Origin: Macrolepiota albuminosa
Lineage: Eukaryota; Basidiomycota; Agaricomycetes; Agaricales; Agaricaceae
Length of the DNA: 64,000 bases
Assembly: GCA_027475525.1 (NCBI GenBank)
Contig: JAMWFC010000111.1
Span: 372,001 to 436,000 of the forward strand
Direction: 5' to 3'
Shown: positions 57,104 through 64,000 of the stretch, in pieces
How the letters are laid out: the number at the start of each line of letters is the position of its first letter
Numbering within the stretch: the first letter of the stretch is position 1
The notes under the pieces: generated by a model
Databases searched by the model: none
The model's input: the letters and a program-made list of their open reading frames with translations, nothing else
Told to the model about the DNA's origin: nothing
Position numbers and translations under genes: made by a program

Positions 57104-58434
57104 CCATTGTATAAAGGATCATAGTTATCATTCTTGTACCTTAGTATTGATATTGCTAAATACTATCTCATTTTCTCTGTTCTCTTTGTGTGCCCCATTG
57201 TAAATATTTGTCTGGCATGCATTTTGCAACTTTAAAATACTAACCTCAGTCTCATCTAGGACTCCCTCCTTGACTTGACTTCAACTTACTTACTCAGCCT
57301 GTTCATTCTAACCCTGGAGCAAGTTGTTTAACCTCAGAGCAAGTTGTTCAGCCTCAGAGCAAGTTGTTCAACTCCAGATTTGCCCCTTTCTGCCATCTCA
57401 AGTCCTGTAGTATATCTCAGAGCACCAGACACCTCAAGTACATGTAGTTCAGCACTTGAGTCCACATTGTAAGGGCATTGCTTTATTAGAAAGGCCTCTG
57501 GATCAGTAGAACCTAACAATAATTTTCAATTATAAACATGTATTTGCATTGGTGTTAGTATTTTTTGTAGCTGGTATTAAAATAGAGATTAATATATATG
57601 GAATATTGATGTTCAATTTTAAAAATGTACATAGTCCAATGAGGTATTAGCATTACTATTGCTATTCAAAATACAAAACAGATTAAGCAGGGGCTTTTGT
57701 CTAGTTAGGAGAACTCAGGAGTGTTTTTGAGGGGGTCAGGGCTTGAAAAGAGGTTATGATTAAAAAAAGCCTAATGGAGAAGGAAGTTGATGTGTCCAGT
57801 GATCCAGTGATCAGATGTCCTAGAATGTGATCCAATGATCTGTCATGGCTGTTGGCAGGGCCAAGAGAGTTGGAGCAGTAGAAAAGAGCTGAGAGGACAG
57901 ATAAAGGATAGGTCATTGTAAGGGGACATTCTATTGTGAAAAGCCAAGCAGATGTATCAACCACTCAAGCCCACCACCAAGGGGAGTGAGCATCAAGCAA
58001 GCACAGTAACAAGCAGCTGGCAGACAAGGAGCAAAGCAGGAGAGTGAAGACAGATGGCAAGGTCATCACTGGAGAAGCTCACAGTTATGCTAGTGTGTAG
58101 ACCCAGAAGGCTATTGCCAGGACTGAGGATGTTTCATCCATCAGTCCTACTTATATACTACATCAGACACACTATGACTATGACATATTGACTAATAGGG
58201 CCAGTATGTACTAAGCACTAATAAGTAAGCAACAATCAGCATGAGTAAGCCAGTCAATAGCATAAAGGCCTGCTGGCAAGTAGAGTGGGTCTAAAGACCA
58301 GCTGACCTGTCTGATGTCAATGCCAAGACAGGAATGGAGCAGGATAGAGCTGAGAGGTTCAGATGGTGGCTAGATAGGGGTGCCAACATCAACACAGACT
58401 AAGCAGGGCTAGGGTGGATAATCCAAGAACCTGG
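57104..58434. other. CpG-free tract, right half
   Basis: 1331 bp without a single CG dinucleotide by eye. Continues 26563-27241 across the copia insertion. No open gene. Contains a short tandem repeat (57314-57378) and ends at the G3 LTR (presumed 4-bp target copy CTGG at 58431-58434). Confidence 0.75.
57314..57378. repeat. About 20-bp tandem repeat, three units
   Basis: The word GAGCAAGTTGTT occurs three times at about 20-21 bp spacing, separated by YAACCTCA or CAGCCTCA. Confidence 0.8.
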
Positions 58435-59403
58435 TGATGACGCCCAAAGTTTGGTCAGTAACAAATGTAACAATAGTGTTACCGTACCAAGAGTTTGTGT
58501 TGGGCGCGCTATAAGTGATGAGAGGAGTCCCAGGCAGGTCCCAGAGAACGTGTCTGTAAAAATAGGGTATAGTCGGTAACGAGGTCGGCAAGTGTAAAGC
58601 GCTAAGGTAAAGCGCCTATGGAAAAAGCGGTAAGTGAACACGGCAAAGATAAGCGGCAAGAGCACGATAAGCTTAGCGAAGTCTAAGCGTCAAAAATGCC
58701 TGCCGTAGTTGCAAGGTGCGCGTATGTCGAGTATTGGCGAACGTCTGCAACTGCCGATGAGTTTGACGTTGCCGACCGTAGCGTAAATGAGCTCTTGAGC
58801 GTAAGGGAGACTGAGGAAAGGGGAGTGGTGAACTCTGGTCTATTGTTCTGTTGATTGTCCTCTATGTACAAGTCGGTAAGTACTTTTATACTACAATGAG
58901 TTCGCCGTCGCCAGTGGCTAATGACGCCAGAGTGCGGTAAACTAGAAAATTTCAAAGGGGTAGCTCCAACGGTTTCAGATCCCTACCGTCCATTCAAGAG
59001 CCTTAGCGACGCCAGGCGACAGATCGCGAAGCTAAACCATCACTCCATCACCCTTCTGTCTGTCAGAGTACCTAAGCGATGTCAGGCGCCAAATCAAGAC
59101 GCTAAGCGGTGTCAGACGTCAAGGTCAAACGCCAAGCTGTCCGTCAGTTCTTGATAGATCATCAGGCTTCTCGCTAAGCACTGTCGTTAGTGACTGATGC
59201 CATCTGTCAGTTGTCATTCTGTCTGCCGATCGGCGCTATCACTGATTGGATCTGCTTCTTGCTGTGTCCGGCCATCGGGAATGGCTTAAAATAGGTAGAA
59301 CGCGTGCGCTAAGTTCGGAACGAGTGCGGCAAGATTTCCGGAGCCGGTGCCGAGCCTGCCGTCGCCTGCCGTTGATGCACTGATCCTGTATGGGGTCCTA
59401 TCA
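58435..59403 (-). repeat. G3 3' LTR
   Basis: 969 bp, TGATGA...CTATCA on the plus strand. Recognisably similar to the reverse complement of the G2 LTR, including the TATA region (TTTTATA, about 58880). Confidence 0.9.
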
Positions 59404-59439
59404 TCTCCCCCCAACTGAAAAATTGACTGTCCTCAGTCA
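59404..59439 (-). promoter_or_regulatory. G3 polypurine tract and hairpin
   Basis: TCTCCCCCCAACTG, then TTGACTG-TCCT-CAGTCA on the plus strand; the reverse-strand copy of the G2 arrangement. Confidence 0.75.
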
Positions 59440-59572
59440 CCAAATATGGTTACCGTTACCGCTTTTGTGACAGGTGGTCCGTGCGTTCTTGAGATTTTGT
59501 TTATAGTCCTAGCACGTGAGTTTGGACTTCGTTTCTTCTCCCCATCTTTTTCCTGGCGCTCAAAAATAAAAT

Positions 59573-61813
59573 ATGTCCTTCCGTATTCCAACTCCGCCCC
59601 CCGTTCCATCTCAGGCTGCTCAAGAAGCCGCCTACGCATACATCGCCAAGGCGAACCGTTTTATTTGTCATATCAAGGGTGTTGGCGCCGAGGCGTCCCA
59701 AAATCTTGTGGTTGGCGTGATGAAGTTATTGGAGCGATGGTATGAGGTGAGAGTCCTTGGCGTTGGGTGGGATCACAAAATCAAGGTGCAGGAGTGGTGC
59801 CGTGCCTGGTATGTCGACAATCGTGGCGCTGAGTGGTTGGTGCCTTTTTCCTGCTTCATAAGTTGTCTTTGCTGCCTAGTGTGTCGCTTAGCTGATTGCT
59901 CTCTAGGCGCCTCCCCCAGTCCCTACCATCGAAGATGAGCTGGAGGACATTCTTTCTGGCGCGTTGCTGATGACCGTAAGCGCATCGGCAACCGAGTGAG
60001 TATCTCCTGACCTTTCCTTCTCTAGCTATGGACTGAACTATCCCCCCGTAGCAAGCAAGAGGTACTGGAGCCCCTTGCTCGATTGCAAATCGAGCAAGAA
60101 CAGGAGGAGGCTGCCGCTGCCGCTGCCGCACACTCCTTGGCGGTGGCAAGGGCAGAGCTCGCCAAGGAGCAAAAGAAGGAGTCCGTTGCCGAGGGTTCCA
60201 GCAAGGGGTCTCGCGCCGGCAGTGTACAGAGCCCAACACTGCCGGCTAGCAGGAAGGGCTCCCCAGTAAAGCCGGGTAAGGCTTTGAAGAAAGTGAGTTT
60301 TTAACTTTTCTTGCCGCTGCCGTGCCACGCCAACCACTGTTTCCAAGTCTTGTAAGGGAAAGGCCCCCCAATACGCGGTAAGTGTTCTTTCAGACCTAGG
60401 TGATGTCTACCAACCTATGTCTGCAGGCGCCAACGCAGACTACCTTTACCGATTCTGAATTGAAGAGTCTGCTGGTGCCGCAACGGGAAGACGCCGTTCT
60501 TGACGAGGGGATGGAAGCGGGAGTGGTCTTGCCCGAGATAAAGAATAAGAAGACTGTTGGCCTTGCGGCAAGGCAGGAATTTAAGGATTCCCAGGGGGCG
60601 GTAAGCTTAGCGCCTTTTCTGTTACCGTGTTTGCTGACTTAGGTACTAGTGCGACAAATGCTGGGCTGACAACGATCCAGAGGGGTGCTGGTACCCTACT
60701 GGCGGTCAGCCCTGCTATTGATGCGGAACCCTTAAACGCGCATGTACTCTGGATGGCGCCAAGAGTCGCGAGCGCAGGGGAGCTCCCGACGTGGTAGTGG
60801 AGTGCACCTTTAAGCGTGCCATCTTAGTCAAGAGAGCGTGAGAGTTTGTTGAGGGAGAGAAGAAGAAGAAGGCCGCTGGAGACGCGGCAGCAATCAGCAA
60901 AAGTTTCCTGGCGCTGCCGACGCGTCAAGGGGACGAGAACAAAACAGTCGGCAACTGTGGCGCTGGTAAGCGCCAAGAAAAACGCAAGGCCCCCTCTCCA
61001 GGCAAGGGCAAGGGTAAGGCCAAGCGAGTACGCATCGAGTCGCCCCCCTCCTCTCCAACTGCTGAGGATACGGAGATGAGGGAGCTTGGAGAAGCCCTTG
61101 CCGCCAGCCGCCTCCCTCCCGTTAGCGGTGAGGCTGGTCCCAGTCGCCTATTGTCCCCTCTCATCTTGCCTGAAAACGCGCCCGTCGACGTTTCGACTAC
61201 TGGCGCCCCAGGCAATGAAGGTGACGTTGTGATGGGAGAGCCCGCTGGTGCACAGGAGATAGCTGGGGAGGAGGAGACTCGGGAAGCATCGCCAAGCCGC
61301 AAGGAGGAAGAGGGCGGTAATGAGGATGCCGAGGGGGAATTGGAGGAGACTTTGCGAGACGTTCCTGGCGAGTCCCAGGAATTGCCGACGGTGGAGCCTG
61401 CCGCCCCCTGGATGAGCGAGGGCGACTTAGCGACGCAGCTCTGGACGAGCTCGAGTGGGCCTTCTTCGTGGACCCCCCAGCCTCAGCCAAGAGTCACTGG
61501 TGACTCGTACGAGTGGCTGGGGGAGGACTTGGTTTATCCCGTGGTGGCCCTGTATCCTCCTCAGGTTATCAAGCAGCTGGAAGCACGTGCGGCAAGTATG
61601 CATGCGGTACTGGGTCGCGAGCGCAAATGCGCTCGGCAACAAATCATGGCCTTGCGACTCCGGTACTCCAATCTAACCCGCAGTATGGAGACCCTCGAGG
61701 AATACCAAGCCGACTGTCACGAGGCACTAGAGTGGCAAGCCCTCAACCACGTTCAAGTTGGCGATCTCCTACCCTTTGACGACTCCCTGCCGCTTACCGA
61801 TAGCGAAGATTGA
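59573..61813 (+). pseudogene. G3 antisense accessory gene, decaying copy
   Basis: Same six-exon plan as G2: 59573-59857 (285 nt), 59907-59975 (69 nt), 60026-60292, 60348-60377 (30 nt), 60427-60600 (174 nt) and 60650-61813. Exons 1, 2, 4 and 5 have exactly the G2 lengths. Damage: the first donor reads ATAAGT instead of GTAAGT (59858), and TGA codons replace Arg at 60719 (inside the Cys cluster) and at 60838. All three are G-to-A or C-to-T changes. The six cysteines, the WLGEDLVYPVVAL segment and the C-terminal EWQALNHVQVGDLLPF are kept. Confidence 0.85.
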
Positions 61814-62243
61814 CGGACCTTAGAGTAGATAGGCCGTCGTGTATATATTTTTTCTTTTGTTACCGTCCAATTATATTACTGTCTTGCCACCTCGTTTTTG
61901 AGTGAAAGGATAAGTCCCATAATCTGAGTTAGCGCAGCTGCACAGGGTAAGTCAAGTAAGGCAAAAGGAAGACGAGCGGTAAGTATTCTGAGGTAAGTTT
62001 TAGCAAGAGGAGTAGTAGATGAGGGACTTAGACAAATTTTGAGGAAAAAGGGAAACGCTCAGTAAATCATCATAGCGAAAAACCCTTGGCGAGAGTTGCG
62101 CAGGGCGCTAAGCGTTGGCGACACGCTAGCGCTGCGACTTAACTACGTAAGGAATTGTCTGTTGGATATAGTATGGTAAGCAACGGCAAGAAAGATAAGT
62201 AAAGTAAGTAATAGAAAATGAGAGCTTATCAATATATTCTTTT
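61814..62243. other. Convergent spacer in G3
   Basis: 430 bp between the converging stops of the accessory gene and pol; homologous to 38455-38877 in G2. Confidence 0.5.
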
Positions 62244-64000
62244 CTAATCATTTTCTTGTTCTTCAACTAGAGTCGGCAAGTCATCATCGTCCAATAATTC
62301 GGTTTCTTCAAGTTCTCTAAGCTTGGCGGTGTCGATATCTAGCGCTTCAAGCGGCAAGTCAATGTGTTCTCTGGCGAGATACGGTAATAGGCGAAAAGCG
62401 GCAACAGGTCGATGCAGTACTGAACCATCTAATTCACAGAGCACGTAAGCGCCTCCACGGTTACGAGAGATAACTACCAAAGGTCCTAGATAGCGAGGGC
62501 GCATTTTCTTGTTGTATGAGGTTTCAATTTTGGAGTTGCGCATGAGCACTAGCGCTCCTCTCGGGAAGTTGTAATCTTTGATGGTAGTGCTATGCTTGGT
62601 TTCGAATCGTAATGCTGCTTGGCGACGTGCGCTAAAGACTACCTCGTGGAGTCGCTCTAAATCTTCTTTCCTTTGCTGGAGATCAATAGCTCGTCTGGCG
62701 ATAAGATCGGTAGTTGCTAAGATGCTGTTGGGTGCTGGCTGAAGGTAGGTCGCTTCTATGATGTCGGCAGGGAGTAAAGGATGGGTGCCAGTAGCCACGT
62801 AATAGGGAGAGCAACCCATGCGCTTACGAATGGTAACCCTCTCTGACCAGAACACTGAATATGTCGCTTCGCTCCAGCGATATTCATCGCCATCGACTGC
62901 CTTGAAAAGCGCTTGCCGAATGTCAAAGTGTGGTCTCTCTACCAAGCCATTGGCGTGCTTGTTGTAGCCAGATACTCGAATATGGTGAATGTTGTATTTC
63001 TTGGCGAGATATGTTAGCGCTTTGATGATGGGCGCACCGTTATCCGTGATGATTTCTCTTAGCGCTCCCCAACGGCAGATGACGTCCTCAAATAGCCACT
63101 TGGCAACCGCCTCTGTATTTTCTCTTTGCAGCATTCGAAATTCAGGCCAGTGGATTAGCGAGCAACGACCTTGAATAATGTACTTGTAGCGACCAGATTT
63201 GGGCATGTGCATGGTGTCGACGTAGATTTTGCTGAAAAGGGGAGCTGGCGTTGCAACGGTTGGCGGGATGAGCACTTGGCGTGTCTGTTGAATTTGGCAG
63301 AGGTGGCAAGTCCTGATGTACCAGGCGATGTTGGCACTAGCGTGTGGCCACCAGAATCGTTCTAACAGAGAAGCTCGGGTAGCGTACAGACCTCTATGTC
63401 CTAGCTCGTCATGCATGGCGCGCAAGACTCGTAAGCGACTTTCTGGCTTGATGATCAGCTTGTGAGCGCCATCTCGATGTCGTCGCCAAAGTCGGTTGTC
63501 GGTAAAGAAGAAACGGGTAGCATAGCGGATAAATTTCACGTATTGTTCGTCGGTAAGGTCTGGGGGTCGCTTAAGGTCTCGTATCCATTGTTCAACTACT
63601 AGCAAGCGACTGTCTTCCGCCATTGCCTTGGCGGATCGGGGAACGGCATCGTAGGTCAGGTTTTTGCTGTCTTCTCTTAGCGGATGGGGTTCCTGTACGA
63701 CTTTTACTGGTGGCAAGTTTTGACCGAAAATGCTTGCCGTGTAGAATGTGTGGGGTGCGCTAAAGATCTCGGGGCGGTAAAGGATAATGGGATGTAAAAA
63801 TATGCTGGTAGGCTGTTGCCGTCGTAGTAGGGGAATTGGCTGTTGTATGAGGTGCACAAAACCATGCAATCGGTCGATCCAGTCCTCAAAATCGCTATCA
63901 GCCTGTGGATCCACTGCCGGGTCGCCAGGTTGCCGTGGTCGCCTAGAGAGTCCATCTGGGCCGTGGAAAGAGCTCTTGACATGTACCAACTCAAAGTGAA
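62244..64000 (-). CDS. G3 pol, 3' part (end of RNase H and integrase), open
   Basis: Uninterrupted frame of more than 580 codons running off the window edge. Integrase is complete: HDELGHRGLYATRASLLERF and CHLCQIQQTRQ (zinc module), KIYVDTMHMPKSG, ITDNGAPIIKALTYLAKKYN and NGLVERPH (catalytic core), GPLVVISRNRGGAYVLCEL (C-terminal module) and an acidic tail. It keeps GLSRRPRQPGDP where G2 has a stop, so this copy may have a functional integrase. Confidence 0.92.
   Translation of the reverse strand, partial: HFELVHVKSSFHGPDGLSRRPRQPGDPAVDPQADSDFEDWIDRLHGFVHLIQQPIPLLRRQQPTSIFLHPIILYRPEIFSAPHTFYTASIFGQNLPPVKVVQEPHPLREDSKNLTYDAVPRSAKAMAEDSRLLVVEQWIRDLKRPPDLTDEQYVKFIRYATRFFFTDNRLWRRHRDGAHKLIIKPESRLRVLRAMHDELGHRGLYATRASLLERFWWPHASANIAWYIRTCHLCQIQQTRQVLIPPTVATPAPLFSKIYVDTMHMPKSGRYKYIIQGRCSLIHWPEFRMLQRENTEAVAKWLFEDVICRWGALREIITDNGAPIIKALTYLAKKYNIHHIRVSGYNKHANGLVERPHFDIRQALFKAVDGDEYRWSEATYSVFWSERVTIRKRMGCSPYYVATGTHPLLPADIIEATYLQPAPNSILATTDLIARRAIDLQQRKEDLERLHEVVFSARRQAALRFETKHSTTIKDYNFPRGALVLMRNSKIETSYNKKMRPRYLGPLVVISRNRGGAYVLCELDGSVLHRPVAAFRLLPYLAREHIDLPLEALDIDTAKLRELEETELLDDDDLPTLVEEQEND

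Larger units (their letters stand above)
58435..64000 (-). mobile_element. Ty3/gypsy LTR retrotransposon G3, truncated by the window edge
   Basis: 3' LTR at 58435-59403, followed by the purine tract, hairpin, plus-strand accessory gene (59573-61813) and the 3' part of pol on the minus strand (62244 to the edge). Close relative of G2 in every part. The 5' LTR lies outside the window, so the target duplication cannot be confirmed. Confidence 0.92.

Noticed and set aside
1..64000. CRISPR arrays, bacterial-type operons or plasmid functions
   Set aside because: Intron-rich eukaryotic genes and LTR retrotransposons throughout; no spaced short repeats of CRISPR type.
1..64000. tRNA or rRNA genes
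   Set aside because: I saw no convincing cloverleaf or rRNA sequence; a tRNA scan was not possible here.

Overview
This is nuclear DNA of a filamentous basidiomycete, most likely an Agaricomycete. Introns are short (mostly 47-62 nt, GT-AG). A priA-type secreted protein, a class II myosin, an SPX-RING protein and a Ppo-type fatty-acid oxygenase are present, and the retrotransposons resemble Agaricomycete Ty3/gypsy and Ty1/copia elements.

Gene-rich left part (1-26.4 kb): site-2 protease (288-2321, -), a four-span membrane protein (2565-3552, -), the R-SNARE YKT6 (4535-5302, +), a Ppo-type dioxygenase/P450-like fusion (6111-10336, +), ATP synthase subunit k (10789-11209, +), ribosomal protein eS30 (11957-12448, +), conventional myosin heavy chain (13022-20946, +, 18 exons, 2334 aa), a priA-like Cys-rich secreted protein (21422-22604, -) and an SPX-RING E3 ligase (24487-26360, +). 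Splice sites were placed by hand by requiring phase-consistent joins and family motifs.

Transposon-rich right part (26.6-64 kb): a sequence of about 2 kb with no CpG at all was split by a Ty1/copia element (27242-57103, TSD CCATT). That element is split inside its RNase H by gypsy element G1 (27955-52742, TSD CCGT, minus orientation). G1 is split by gypsy element G2 (30960-42393, TSD ACGC, plus orientation). A third relative, G3, starts at 58435 and runs off the window. LTR pairs differ almost only by transitions: roughly 7/341 (copia), about 24/1043 (G1) and about 10/935 (G2) by eye. This fits the nesting order, and many nonsense codons are C-to-T or G-to-A changes.

Two points stand out. 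(1) Each gypsy element carries, between the end of pol and the 3' LTR and on the strand opposite to gag-pol, a multi-exon accessory gene. It encodes a protein with a W-rich N-terminal domain, a Zn2Cys6-like six-cysteine cluster and a conserved C-terminal domain. A 174-nt phase-0 exon is conserved in all three copies, and in G2 the gene is a fully open 717-codon frame while the pol of that element is broken. (2) Twelve tandem duplications, all with period 77 bp, are scattered through unique genes and transposons. This is the signature of k=77 de Bruijn contigs joined without trimming the overlap, so these are almost certainly assembly artefacts, and they break several genes only on paper.
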